A stretch of DNA of 64,000 bases from Pseudomonas sp. GV071. Its GTDB lineage: Bacteria > Pseudomonadota > Gammaproteobacteria > Pseudomonadales > Pseudomonadaceae. Positions 7,793-15,613 of this stretch are shown here, one piece after another; position 1 is the first letter of the stretch, and each line of letters opens with the position of its first letter. Below the pieces are notes generated by a model, which did not search any database, was not told where the DNA came from, and saw only the letters and a program-made list of their open reading frames with translations. The position numbers and the translations under genes are program-made. Location: the NCBI RefSeq assembly GCF_003050835.1, contig NZ_QAOJ01000003.1, forward strand, positions 248,001 to 312,000. Reading direction: 5' to 3'.

Positions 7793-9313
7793 TCAGAAAA
7801 ACCCCAACGGATTGATGTCATAGCTGATCAACAGGTTCTTGGTCTGCTGGTAGTGATCGAGCATCATCTTGTGCGTCTCGCGCCCCACACCCGACTTCTT
7901 GTACCCGCCAAACGCCGCATGCGCCGGGTACAGGTGGTAGCAGTTGGTCCACACACGCCCGGCCTTGATCGCTCGGCCCATGCGGTACGCGCGGTTGATG
8001 TCGCGGGTCCACAAGCCAGCGCCCAGACCGAACTCGGTGTCGTTGGCAATCGCCAGGGCTTCGGCCTCGTCTTTGAAGGTGGTGATGCCGACCACCGGGC
8101 CAAAGATTTCTTCCTGGAACACACGCATTTTGTTGTGGCCCTTGAGCAGGGTCGGCTGGATGTAATAGCCGCCTCCCAGGCTGCCTTCCAGTTGCTCGAC
8201 CTTGCCGCCGGTGAGCAGCTCGGCGCCCTCGCCCTGGGCGATGTCGAGGTAGGAGAGAATCTTGTCGAACTGCTGCTCGGAGGCCTGCGCGCCGACCATG
8301 GTGTCGGTGTCCAGCGGATCGCCGCGCTTGATGGTCGCGACCTTTTTCATCACGTGCACCATGAACGCGTCGTAGATCGACTCCTGCACCAGCGCCCGCG
8401 AGGGGCAAGTGCACACTTCGCCCTGGTTGAAGAACGCCAGAACCAGGCCTTCAGCGGCTTTTTCGATAAAGCTCGGCTCGGCTTGCATGATGTCTTCGAA
8501 GAACACGTTCGGCGATTTGCCGCCCAGTTCCACGGTGCTCGGAATAATGTTCTCGGCGGCGCATTTCATGATGTGCGAGCCCACTGGCGTGGAACCGGTG
8601 AAGGCGATCTTGGCGATGCGTTTGCTGGTGGCCAGCGCCTCGCCCGCTTCCTTGCCGAAACCCTGCACGATGTTGAACACGCCCGGTGGCAGCAGGTCGC
8701 CAATGATCTCGGCGAACACCATGATCGACAGCGGGGTTTGCTCGGCGGGTTTGAGTACCACGCAATTGCCGGCGGCCAACGCTGGCGCGAGTTTCCAGGC
8801 GGCCATCAACAGCGGGAAGTTCCACGGAATGATCTGCCCGACCACGCCCAGGGGCTCGTGGAAGTGGTAGGCGGCGGTGTGTTCGTTGATCTCGGCGGCG
8901 CTGCCTTCCTGGGCGCGGATGCAGCCGGCGAAGTAGCGGAAGTGGTCGGCGGCCAGGGGCACGTCGGCGTTCAGGGTTTCACGCACGGCCTTGCCGTTGT
9001 CCCAGGTTTCGGTAACGGCCAGCACTTCAAGATTGGCTTCGATGCGGTCGGCGATTTTCAGCAGGATCAGCGCGCGATCCTGCACCGAGGTTTTGCCCCA
9101 GGCATCGGCGGCGGCATGGGCAGCGTCCAGCGCCTTGTCGATGTCCTCGCTGCTGGAGCGCGGGAATTCGGCGATCACCTGGCCGTTGACCGGCGAGGTG
9201 TTGGTGAAATATTGGCCTTTGACCGGCGCGAGAAACTCGCCACCGATGTAGTTGCCGTAACGCGGCTTGAAGGAAACGACGGCGCCAGCGGTGCCTGGTT
9301 GTGCATAGATCAT
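7793..9313 (-). CDS. pedI: PedI/ExaC-type NAD(P)-dependent aldehyde dehydrogenase
   Basis: 506 residues from ATG 9313 (AGAGG upstream); the start [10 protein letters not shown] matches ExaC/PedI. Family motifs: [47 protein letters not shown] with the catalytic Glu, and [14 protein letters not shown] with the catalytic Cys. It oxidises acetaldehyde and longer aldehydes produced by the PQQ alcohol dehydrogenases, in the cytosol. It is separated from pedH by a terminator at 9592-9619, and a copy of the shared 17-bp box lies 105 bp upstream of its start, so it is probably an independent unit under the same regulator. Confidence 0.93.
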   Translation of the reverse strand: MIYAQPGTAGAVVSFKPRYGNYIGGEFLAPVKGQYFTNTSPVNGQVIAEFPRSSSEDIDKALDAAHAAADAWGKTSVQDRALILLKIADRIEANLEVLAVTETWDNGKAVRETLNADVPLAADHFRYFAGCIRAQEGSAAEINEHTAAYHFHEPLGVVGQIIPWNFPLLMAAWKLAPALAAGNCVVLKPAEQTPLSIMVFAEIIGDLLPPGVFNIVQGFGKEAGEALATSKRIAKIAFTGSTPVGSHIMKCAAENIIPSTVELGGKSPNVFFEDIMQAEPSFIEKAAEGLVLAFFNQGEVCTCPSRALVQESIYDAFMVHVMKKVATIKRGDPLDTDTMVGAQASEQQFDKILSYLDIAQGEGAELLTGGKVEQLEGSLGGGYYIQPTLLKGHNKMRVFQEEIFGPVVGITTFKDEAEALAIANDTEFGLGAGLWTRDINRAYRMGRAIKAGRVWTNCYHLYPAHAAFGGYKKSGVGRETHKMMLDHYQQTKNLLISYDINPLGFF

Positions 9314-9417
9314 GGCATGGCCTCTCTTGTCGGTGCCTGCCCTGGGCTCAGAGCAGATCATGGGTCGATCTTAGGCACGCGCCAGAACGCTCGGAATGCG
9401 CCGATGGCATGGGCGGG

Positions 9418-9434
9418 TTAGTTATTTGGTAGTA
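9418..9434. promoter_or_regulatory. Shared 17-bp ped box, pedI copy
   Basis: Plus strand TTAGTTATTTGGTAGTA; read toward pedI it is TACTACC-N5-ACTAA. It matches the pedH copy at 14 of 17 positions and lies 105 bp upstream of the pedI start. Confidence 0.6.
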
Positions 9435-9471
9435 GATGGCGGGGCTTCGGGCCCTGTGTACTCCTGCAAGA

Positions 9472-9552
9472 TTCTGGGTCCCAGCCTTTGCTGGGACGAC
9501 GGGGGATTGGGCAAAAACCTCCGTCATCCCAGCGCATGCTGGGATCCAGAGT
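9472..9552. repeat. Inverted repeat, CTGGGATCCCAGC type
   Basis: The left arm 9472-9504 (TCTGGGTCCCAGC...GACGGGG) and right arm 9519-9552 (reverse complement TCTGGATCCCAGC...GACGGAG) form a long hairpin between pedI and pedH. Seen once in this window. Confidence 0.75.
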
Positions 9553-9591
9553 CCGAGATCCCTCCATAATTCCATCAGCAACCCATAAATC

Positions 9592-9619
9592 AAAAAGCCC
9601 GGCATCAGCCGGGCTTTTT
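9592..9619 (-). terminator. Rho-independent terminator of pedH
   Basis: Perfect 12-bp stem AAAAAGCCCGGC / GCCGGGCTTTTT with a 4-base loop, 14 bp beyond the pedH stop codon. The symmetrical A/T runs would work on both strands. Confidence 0.9.
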
Positions 9620-9632
9620 GTTCACATCACCA

Positions 9633-11411
9633 TCAGTGCTTGGCCACCAATTCCTTCGGCAATTTGAACGTCCAGATCATCCCGCCCTGGTCCAGATCCT
9701 TGATCCGCTTGGCCACTTCGCCACCCCACAGCGGTACCGCACCACCCCAGCCGGACAGCACGGTGACGTACTGTTCGCCGTCCATTTCCCAGGTCACAGG
9801 GGAGGCGATCACGCCCGAGCCGGTGTTGAACTGGTAAAGCTTCTCGCCGGTCTTGGCGTCGAAGGCCATCAGGTAACCTTCCGGGTTGCCGGTGAACACC
9901 AGGTTGCCTTTGGTGGCCAGCACGCCGCCCCACAGCGGCGCGTAGTTTTTGTAGCGCCACACTTCCTTGCCGGTTTTCGGGTCGATGGCGCGCAGCACGC
10001 CGATGTAGTCCTCGTTCAGCGGCTTGATGGTGAAGCCGGCGCCTAGGTAGGCGGCGCCTTTTTTGTAGGTCACGCCTTCGTTCCACATGTCCATGCCCCA
10101 CTCGTTGGACGGCACGTAGAACAGGCCGGTGTCCTGGCTATAGGCCATTGGCATCCAGTTCTTGCCACCGAGAAAGGACGGCGCCACGAATACCGACGTG
10201 CCTTTCTTCTCAGCGCCTGGCTCGCCTGGGCGGTGGGCGTCGTCGTAGATCGGCCGGCCGTCTTTATCCAGGCCTTTGGCCCAGGTGATCTTATCTACGA
10301 ACGGGAAGCCGCGAATAAATTTGCCGTTGGTGCGATCCAGTACGTAGAAGAAGCCGTTTCGGTCGGCGGTGGCTGCCGCCTTGATGGTTTTGCCGCCGTC
10401 CTGGTAGTCGAACGACACCAGTTCGTTGACGCCGTCAAAGTCCCAGCCGTCGTGTGGGGTGGTCTGGAAGTGCCACTTGATGGAGCCGTCTTCCGGGTTC
10501 AGCGCCAGGCGCGAGGAGGAGAACAGGTTGTCGCCTGGGCGCAGGTGCGAGTTCCACGGCGACGGGTTACCGGTGCCGAACAGCAGCGAGTCGGTAGTCG
10601 GGTCGTAGAAGCCGCCCAGCCATGGGGCCGCGCCGCCGGTTTTCCACAGGTCGCCCGGCCAGGTTTTGCCTGGGGCGCCGCCGGAGATACCGTTCTCTAC
10701 CGCTTTGCCGTCTTTGTAGACGTAGCCCATGTTCCCTTCGACAGTTGGGCGGGTCCACAGCAGCTCGCCGTTGCTCGGGTCGTAGGCTTCGACTTTGCCG
10801 ACCACGCCGAACTCACCGCCGGCCACGCCGGTAATCAGCTTGCCTTTGGCAATCAGCGGTGCGGCGGAGATGGAGTAACCGGCCTTGTAGTCGGCCACGG
10901 TTTTCTTCCACACCACCTTGCCGGTGTCTTTGTTCAGGGCCACGAGCTTGGCGTCGAGGGTGCCGAAAATCACCAGGTCGCCGTACAGGGCTACACCGCG
11001 GTTGATCACGTCGCAGCACGGCATGATGCCGTCGGGCAGGCGGGCGTCGTATTGCCAGAGTTTTTTACCGGTGCGCGCATCGGCGGCAAACACCCGCGAG
11101 TAGGAGGCGGTGACGTACATCACGCCGTCTTTGATCATGGGCTGAGCTTGCTGACCGCGCTGTTTCTCACCGCCAAACGACAGCGCCCAGACCGGCCGCA
11201 GTTCCTTGACGTTACTGGTGTTCAGGGTGTCCAGGGTGCTGTAGCGCTGACCGGCCTGGTTGAGGCCGTTGACCACGATCTGGTCGTTGCGCTTGCCACT
11301 GTCGCTGATGTCCTGATCGGTCACGGCGGCGACTGCCGACAGGCTGGCCAAGGTGACAGCCATGCACATAGTGGTGCGAAGGAAAGGCTGGGTGAGACCG
11401 GTGAGCTTCAT
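9633..11411 (-). CDS. pedH: PedH, lanthanide-type PQQ alcohol dehydrogenase
   Basis: 592 residues with an N-terminal signal peptide (about 1-29). PQQ dehydrogenase features: vicinal CC at 132-133, GGEFGVVGK with Glu200, GNPSPWN with Asn282, and the catalytic loop [11 protein letters not shown] with Asp324 plus a second Asp at 326. The Asp-x-Asp arrangement is the lanthanide-coordination signature of PedH and XoxF; calcium enzymes such as PedE have a non-acidic residue (Ser or Ala) there. There is no heme domain, so it needs a separate acceptor, presumably PedF. AACAACAA (11431-11438, minus sense) lies just upstream of the AGAGGT ribosome site. The metal preference is inferred from the motif. 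Confidence 0.94.
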   Translation of the reverse strand: MKLTGLTQPFLRTTMCMAVTLASLSAVAAVTDQDISDSGKRNDQIVVNGLNQAGQRYSTLDTLNTSNVKELRPVWALSFGGEKQRGQQAQPMIKDGVMYVTASYSRVFAADARTGKKLWQYDARLPDGIMPCCDVINRGVALYGDLVIFGTLDAKLVALNKDTGKVVWKKTVADYKAGYSISAAPLIAKGKLITGVAGGEFGVVGKVEAYDPSNGELLWTRPTVEGNMGYVYKDGKAVENGISGGAPGKTWPGDLWKTGGAAPWLGGFYDPTTDSLLFGTGNPSPWNSHLRPGDNLFSSSRLALNPEDGSIKWHFQTTPHDGWDFDGVNELVSFDYQDGGKTIKAAATADRNGFFYVLDRTNGKFIRGFPFVDKITWAKGLDKDGRPIYDDAHRPGEPGAEKKGTSVFVAPSFLGGKNWMPMAYSQDTGLFYVPSNEWGMDMWNEGVTYKKGAAYLGAGFTIKPLNEDYIGVLRAIDPKTGKEVWRYKNYAPLWGGVLATKGNLVFTGNPEGYLMAFDAKTGEKLYQFNTGSGVIASPVTWEMDGEQYVTVLSGWGGAVPLWGGEVAKRIKDLDQGGMIWTFKLPKELVAKH

Positions 11412-11520
11412 TGCGTCTACCTCTGCGGGCTTGTTGTTGTCATTCGGGAAAATTTCCCGATGTGGCGCAGATTCTTGGTTTGCCGCGCCTGTTCAACAAT
11501 TGCCCGCAGTGCGCAATTTC

Positions 11521-11537
11521 TTAGTTCGTTGGTAGCA
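11521..11537. promoter_or_regulatory. Shared 17-bp ped box, pedH copy
   Basis: Plus strand TTAGTTCGTTGGTAGCA; read toward pedH it is TGCTACC-N5-ACTAA. It lies 110 bp upstream of the pedH start, nearly the same distance as in front of pedI. Confidence 0.6.
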
Positions 11538-11577
11538 ATACCAGCCGATCGTCACCCTCCAAACAAACCTCGAACCC

Positions 11578-11657
11578 GTAGGGTGTGCTATGCGCACCAT
11601 GGCGTTTACTCGGAAATCGCTTGGTGCGCACACCGAGCGCGGACCGGCACACCCTAC
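11578..11657. repeat. REP doublet, GTAGGGTGTGC family (copy 2, long-arm subtype)
   Basis: The left arm is GTAGGGTGTGCTATGCGCACC-like; the right arm has an extra GAGCGCGGACCGG segment before CACACCCTAC. It lies between the metallohydrolase stop and the pedH promoter. Confidence 0.88.
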
Positions 11658-11662
11658 GGTCG

Positions 11663-12586
11663 TTATCTGAGCGGGAGTGCTTGCTGCTCGTAGCGGGGAT
11701 ACAGATGGCTCACGCTGCGAATCAGCTCATACCGCGACAGATTTACTCCATCGAAACGCGCGGGAATCGGCGCGCGAATCACCTCGTTCATATCCAGGCC
11801 TTTGGCCGCACTGTCACGCAGCAAGCCGTCCAGCCAGCCAAGGTAATCCCGCATCTGCGCAAAGGGCGCCGCATCGCTGGCAACCGGCCCATGGCCGGGC
11901 ACGATCAGTTTCCAGGGCAGCGCCTGCAGGGTATCCAGATCCTTGAGCCATACATCCAGCCCCGGACTGTTGGGCGTGGTCAGAGCCCGCTCGTAAAACA
12001 CCAAATCACCGGCAAACAGCACGCCGCTGTTCTCATCAAGAATGGCCAGGTCGGCGCCGGTATGGCCGCTCAGGGCCAACAGCCGCAAACGGTGATTGCC
12101 CACCTGGCGCTCACCCGCCGTCACGGTCTCGGTCGGCAACAGCACCTCGGTGCCGCGCATCCAGTCGCCCACCAGGCGGTACATGTTTTCCGCCATGGCG
12201 TTGCCCTGCTCGGCCAGCAGTTTGGTCGTGCCTTCAAGCGCGGCTATCGGCACATCGGCAAAGGCCTGATTGCCCAGGGCGTGATCGGGGTGATGGTGGG
12301 TGATCAGCACCAGCACGATTGGCTGGGGGGTGACGCTGGCGATGGCGTGGCGCATGGCCTCGCCATATTGTTTGGAGGGGCCGGTGTCGATGACCACCAC
12401 GCCCGCATCGGTGACGATAAACCCGGTGTTGACGATATTGCCGCCATTAGTTTTATCGAAATTATCCCGGCTGCCTTCCAGCAGCCAGGTGTCCTCCGCG
12501 ATCTGCCGCGGTTGCAGGTGGTAGTCCTGCGCGGCAGAGGCGTGCGCGGCAAGCGCCAGCAGTAACAGTGAACACCACAGGCGCAT
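11663..12586 (-). CDS. Quinoprotein-associated metallo-beta-lactamase-fold hydrolase
   Basis: 307 residues with a signal peptide (about 1-19, ending HASAAQ). The zinc motif HxHxDH is present as THHHPDH (His97, His99, Asp101, His102), and further ligands are likely in SGHTGADL and FAGDLVF. It belongs to the SoxH-related zinc metallohydrolases found next to PQQ dehydrogenases, called quinoprotein relay system metallohydrolases in protein-family naming; the reaction is unknown. It follows the EthD-like gene by 18 bp and sits in the pedF operon, matching the pedF-to-pedH interval of P. putida as remembered. Confidence 0.85.
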   Translation of the reverse strand: MRLWCSLLLLALAAHASAAQDYHLQPRQIAEDTWLLEGSRDNFDKTNGGNIVNTGFIVTDAGVVVIDTGPSKQYGEAMRHAIASVTPQPIVLVLITHHHPDHALGNQAFADVPIAALEGTTKLLAEQGNAMAENMYRLVGDWMRGTEVLLPTETVTAGERQVGNHRLRLLALSGHTGADLAILDENSGVLFAGDLVFYERALTTPNSPGLDVWLKDLDTLQALPWKLIVPGHGPVASDAAPFAQMRDYLGWLDGLLRDSAAKGLDMNEVIRAPIPARFDGVNLSRYELIRSVSHLYPRYEQQALPLR

Positions 12587-12604
12587 ACCTGGCTCCTTGG
12601 CGGT

Positions 12605-12913
12605 TTAACGCACCGCGCTGAATTGCATCGTCGGTTCGACGTTGGTGAAGTTGACGAGGTCGCCAACGACCTCGGCGGCGTGCGGGGCAAAGGCGGCCTG
12701 GAAGGCTTCGACATCGTCGAAGTACACGTGCCCGATGGCGATGAACGCTGCTGGAGCACCCGGCGCGCCGCCGGCCAGGCCGCTGTCGGCGCCGGTGCCG
12801 GTGCACACCGCACCTACGCGGCTCTGTACCAGTGGCATATGGGTGCCGATGTAGTAGTCCATGTCGAATTTGGCACCGGGGGTGTTGGGGTAGAAGACGC
12901 TGAGTTTGAACAT
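12605..12913 (-). CDS. EthD-family small protein (dimeric alpha-beta barrel type)
   Basis: 102 residues from ATG 12913 with AGAGGAAG upstream. The opening MFKLSVFYPNTPGAKFDMDYY and following THMPLV are typical of EthD-family proteins, which have a dimeric ferredoxin-like fold. EthD itself is needed for an ether-degrading P450 in actinobacteria, but most family members have no assigned reaction. No signal peptide is seen, so it is cytosolic, unlike its neighbours. Its place between the SoxYZ-like and metallohydrolase genes is not one I recall from the P. putida ped cluster. Confidence 0.8.
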   Translation of the reverse strand: MFKLSVFYPNTPGAKFDMDYYIGTHMPLVQSRVGAVCTGTGADSGLAGGAPGAPAAFIAIGHVYFDDVEAFQAAFAPHAAEVVGDLVNFTNVEPTMQFSAVR

Positions 12914-12946
12914 GGTCGAACTTCCTCTGTTGGTCGGTTGCTTTTC

Positions 12947-13011
12947 GTAGGGTGTGCTATGCGCACCATGGGTACACGCTGAAATCGCCTGGTGCGCACA
13001 GCACACCCTAC
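12947..13011. repeat. REP doublet, GTAGGGTGTGC family (copy 3)
   Basis: Arms GTAGGGTGTGCTATGCGCACC-like and GGTGCGCACAGCACACCCTAC-like surround a 24-bp loop. It fills most of the 113-bp gap between the SoxYZ-like and EthD-like genes of one operon. Confidence 0.9.
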
Positions 13012-13026
13012 ACGAGCGGTGCAGGT

Positions 13027-13776
13027 TTAAAACTCACCTTCAAATTCATTACCACTGTTGTCACGCAGCCATAACCGCGCTTGATCATGCCCCTGCACTT
13101 CCAGGCTGACTACGGGGTTTTCCGCCACAGCGGGGAACAGTTCGATATTCGCCAGCACCTGGCCTTTCTCATCGCGCAATTGCGCTTGGTCCAGATAAAA
13201 CTCCGGCACCCCGCCCACCATCCCGTTATCCATCGGATGGTCCACGCGCAACCGCAGCCGGGAGTCATTGCCGTGGATAAACTGCGCGGCATGAATCTGC
13301 CCCAGGCGCTCTTCCCAACCATCCTGCGCACGTACCACGCTCGGCGCCGTGCAGCCGCCGCCGGCCGCTTCCACCCACACCGAACCGACATGCCACACGC
13401 CGTCTTTGGTCAGCACCGCCGCGCGAATCGGCGTGGCCTGTTCAACGCGAATACGGATGGCCAACAGCGGCTGCACCTGCGGGCCGGGTTCGAAGCTGAA
13501 GATGCGCGGAATGGGGTTGAGCTCGGCCCAGGCGATGATCTTTTCGACCTGCCCGGCATAGGCACGGGCGTCGACCTGGATCGGCACCTGACGGGAGTCT
13601 TCGGCAAAGGGCGGCGCTTGCAGCACCACCTTGTCGTCAAACACAAAGGGTTTAGCGCCGAGCATTTTCTGCTGGTAGAACTGCCACATCACCGAGGGCA
13701 TGGGGTCTTTGCCTGGGTCGGCATGGGCGGCCGGAGTCAGCAGTACCCCGAGCAGAAACACCGTCTTCAATGACAT
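13027..13776 (-). CDS. Quinoprotein-associated SoxYZ-like carrier protein
   Basis: 249 residues from ATG 13776 (GAGGT ribosome site). A short signal peptide (about 1-19) is followed by an N-terminal SoxY-like half with a glycine-cysteine stretch AAGGGC near residue 140, and a C-terminal SoxZ-like half. In sulfur oxidation SoxY carries substrate on a Gly-Gly-Cys tail; here the cysteine is internal because the halves are fused. Such proteins recur beside PQQ dehydrogenases and their function is unknown. The gene is preceded and followed by REP elements within the pedF operon. Confidence 0.82.
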   Translation of the reverse strand: MSLKTVFLLGVLLTPAAHADPGKDPMPSVMWQFYQQKMLGAKPFVFDDKVVLQAPPFAEDSRQVPIQVDARAYAGQVEKIIAWAELNPIPRIFSFEPGPQVQPLLAIRIRVEQATPIRAAVLTKDGVWHVGSVWVEAAGGGCTAPSVVRAQDGWEERLGQIHAAQFIHGNDSRLRLRVDHPMDNGMVGGVPEFYLDQAQLRDEKGQVLANIELFPAVAENPVVSLEVQGHDQARLWLRDNSGNEFEGEF

Positions 13777-13785
13777 ATCAACCTC

Positions 13786-13851
13786 GTTGCGTGTGCTGTG
13801 CGCACCGTTGCGTTTACTCGGGAATCGCTTGGTGCGCACAGCACACCCTAC
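13786..13851. repeat. REP doublet, GTAGGGTGTGC family (copy 4, degenerate left arm)
   Basis: The left arm has decayed to GTTGCGTGTGCTGTGCGCACC-like, the right arm is intact. It occupies nearly all of the 81-bp gap between the SBP_bac_3 gene and the SoxYZ-like gene and ends about 10 bp from the latter's start. Confidence 0.85.
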
Positions 13852-13857
13852 GGGAGG

Positions 13858-14748
13858 TCATTCGACCTCCTGGTACAACCCCGGCAACTCGTAATGCACG
13901 CCATAGGCCTCAAACAACTTGGCCATACGTCCATCGTTGATCATGTCTTCCACTTGCATATCGATGGCGTTGGAAAGCTGGCGGTTGCTTTCGTGCACGG
14001 CCATGCCGATATCCCAGGTCGGCTGCCCGAGGTTGGGGTAGGTGTTGTCAGACTCTTTCAGCGCCGCGTCCTTGGCATTGAACATCAGCCAATCCAGCTC
14101 ACCGCGCAGGCCCATCACGGCATCGACTTTTTTCCCCTGCAAGGCGGCGAACGCCGCAGCCGTGGTGGGAAAGTGGTCGGTGTTGGCGCTCAGTTGGCCG
14201 CCAAATACGGTGGACAAGTAGAACGACGGCACACTCTCCAGCTCTACCCCGATTCGGTGCAGGCGGAACACGCCAATGCTGTCGACCTTGGGCAAGCGTC
14301 GGGTGTCGTGCACCACCTGCCACCGCTCGCGCTGGTAGGGGGCGAACATCACCACTTGTTCGTTGGCCAGCTCGCCAACGTCGTTGCGCTGGTTGCGGTA
14401 GTCCTTGTCATAGGGCACCCGCAGCATCAGGTCGGCGAGCACGCCGGGGCGCAGGTAATGGCCCTTCCAAATGAAGTTGCGCAGGTCGTCGTCGAGTTTT
14501 TCGCCCGGCACTATCCACAGCAGCTCGAGCTTCAGGCCGAGGCCCTCGGCCAATGCCTGAGCGAGGTCGACATCCACGCCACGGGCCTTGCCATTTTCTT
14601 CAAAACTGTAGGGCGCGAAGTGTTCGTACACCGCCACCTTAAGCACGCCCGAGGCGACGATGTCGTCATAGGGCCGCACCCGCGCATCGCTTACCAGCGG
14701 CACGCACAGGCATAGCACCCAGCACACAATGGTCGGTAGCCAGCGCAT
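13858..14748 (-). CDS. Quinoprotein-associated periplasmic binding protein (SBP_bac_3 type)
   Basis: 296 residues from ATG 14748; a GTG at 14757 overlapping the pedF stop as GTGA would add three residues. Signal peptide about 1-25. The opening LKVAVYEHFAPYSFEENGKARGVDVDLAQALAEGLG is the ligand-binding family 3 pattern, though it lacks the usual transporter arginine motif region I would expect in amino-acid binders. In XoxF systems homologues called XoxJ lie with the dehydrogenase and cytochrome and may help activation. It follows pedF by 5 bp. A role in PedH maturation or electron transfer is inferred; it has no neighbouring permease of its own family. Confidence 0.82.
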   Translation of the reverse strand: MRWLPTIVCWVLCLCVPLVSDARVRPYDDIVASGVLKVAVYEHFAPYSFEENGKARGVDVDLAQALAEGLGLKLELLWIVPGEKLDDDLRNFIWKGHYLRPGVLADLMLRVPYDKDYRNQRNDVGELANEQVVMFAPYQRERWQVVHDTRRLPKVDSIGVFRLHRIGVELESVPSFYLSTVFGGQLSANTDHFPTTAAAFAALQGKKVDAVMGLRGELDWLMFNAKDAALKESDNTYPNLGQPTWDIGMAVHESNRQLSNAIDMQVEDMINDGRMAKLFEAYGVHYELPGLYQEVE

Positions 14749-14753
14749 GGCGA

Positions 14754-15191
14754 TCACTCGTCTACGTGCACGCTGTCCAGGTAGCTACGGATGGCCCACA
14801 AACCTTCCTGGCTGATGAAGTCGGCCATCTTCGGCATATACACGGCGCCATCGCGCACCGCGCCGTTGATCACGCGCTCCTTGAACCACTCATCCCCTTC
14901 GGCGCCGACATCGAGCATGCGCAGGTCCGGGGCGATACCGCCGGACTTGGCTTCCAGGCCATGGCAACGGGCGCAGTTCTGGTTGTAGGCCGAAGCGCCG
15001 ATTTCCACGGCCAGGGCGTTCTTGGCGTAAGGGGCACGGTAGGGGTTGGTGTCTTTCCATTCCTTGCCCAGCGGCGTCAGGCCTTCGGTGTTGACCGCTT
15101 GTGGGGTGACATCGCCGTGGGCCAGGACCAGGCCGCTGAGGCCGATACCAGCAAGCAAAATCAGGCTACGCAGGGCATTGTTGTTATTCAT
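14754..15191 (-). CDS. pedF: PedF/ExaB-type cytochrome c
   Basis: 145 residues from ATG 15191. A signal peptide ends near GLVLAHG. The single heme motif CARCH lies in YNQNCARCHGLEAKSGG, and the axial Met is probably in YMPKMADF. This small c-type cytochrome takes electrons from the PQQ alcohol dehydrogenases in the periplasm. Codons 2-5 form AATAACAACAA (15178-15188), two overlapping Hfq/Crc-type AAnAAnAA motifs on the start. It heads the five-gene minus-strand operon down to 11663. Its presumed box at 15436-15452 is separated from it by an inserted 141-bp element. Confidence 0.92.
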   Translation of the reverse strand: MNNNNALRSLILLAGIGLSGLVLAHGDVTPQAVNTEGLTPLGKEWKDTNPYRAPYAKNALAVEIGASAYNQNCARCHGLEAKSGGIAPDLRMLDVGAEGDEWFKERVINGAVRDGAVYMPKMADFISQEGLWAIRSYLDSVHVDE

Positions 15192-15237
15192 TGAAACCAT
15201 CCTCTTCGAGATGCTGGGCAAGGCAATAAGCGCCAAA

Positions 15238-15378
15238 CCAGAAGGTGTGAAAACGTAGCGAGCGAAGGTTAGGCAAGGCAAAAACAGGCGAAACAGCGCA
15301 GTTGGCTGTAGCCAATGAGCAGGTTGAGTCTGTTTTTAACGCCGCCTAACCGAGCGCAGTAGTTTTCACACCTTCTGG
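15238..15378. mobile_element. 141-bp MITE-like element in the pedF promoter region
   Basis: Perfect 17-bp terminal inverted repeats CCAGAAGGTGTGAAAAC / GTTTTCACACCTTCTGG enclose a partly self-complementary interior (GGTTAGGC... / ...GCCTAACC; GCAAAAACAG / CTGTTTTTAA). It is too short to encode a transposase. No clear target duplication is visible. It lies 47 bp upstream of the pedF start. Confidence 0.8.
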
Positions 15379-15435
15379 TGGGGCCATGGTAAGAACCGCC
15401 CTACTGGCGCCGTATGCTGCTTTCGCGCTCTTGAG

Positions 15436-15452
15436 CTACTCCCTTGGTAGTA
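15436..15452. promoter_or_regulatory. Shared 17-bp ped box, pedF copy (displaced)
   Basis: Plus strand CTACTCCCTTGGTAGTA, an imperfect palindrome TACTmCC-nn-GGkAGTA. It lies 245 bp upstream of the pedF start, but 104 bp once the 141-bp element is subtracted, matching the pedI (105) and pedH (110) spacing. Confidence 0.55.
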
Positions 15453-15517
15453 AGGCCGCAGGAGGGATCGGCAACAATGCTGGCGGCAATTGCGCAGGCG
15501 CCCGCCGGATGCGCACT

Positions 15518-15534
15518 TACTACCTTGGTACTGG
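15518..15534. promoter_or_regulatory. Shared 17-bp ped box, ABC-system copy
   Basis: TACTACCTTGGTACTGG, 80 bp upstream of the binding-protein start at 15614 and in the same orientation relative to its gene as the other copies. Confidence 0.6.
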
Positions 15535-15613
15535 CCGCCTGGTACTTTCTGCATATTTCCCAGGGGGTGGGCGCTTCCTATGCTGGCGGCACAAGAACAA
15601 GGAGCGCCCCGCC

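Noticed and set aside
7499..9421. 640-residue plus-strand open frame antisense to pedI
   Set aside because: GC-rich codon bias opens long antisense frames. The minus strand encodes a complete aldehyde dehydrogenase with catalytic residues; the antisense product has no family features and begins in a REP.
9472..9552. The long hairpin as the pedH terminator
   Set aside because: It has no T run and a better terminator lies at 9592-9619; treated as a repeat.
9633..11411. Calling this gene exaA or pedE (calcium type)
   Set aside because: The Asp-Phe-Asp motif, 592-residue length and placement between pedI and the metallohydrolase fit PedH.
10233..11693. 486-residue plus-strand frame antisense to pedH
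   Set aside because: No ribosome site or domain; pedH on the other strand is unambiguous.
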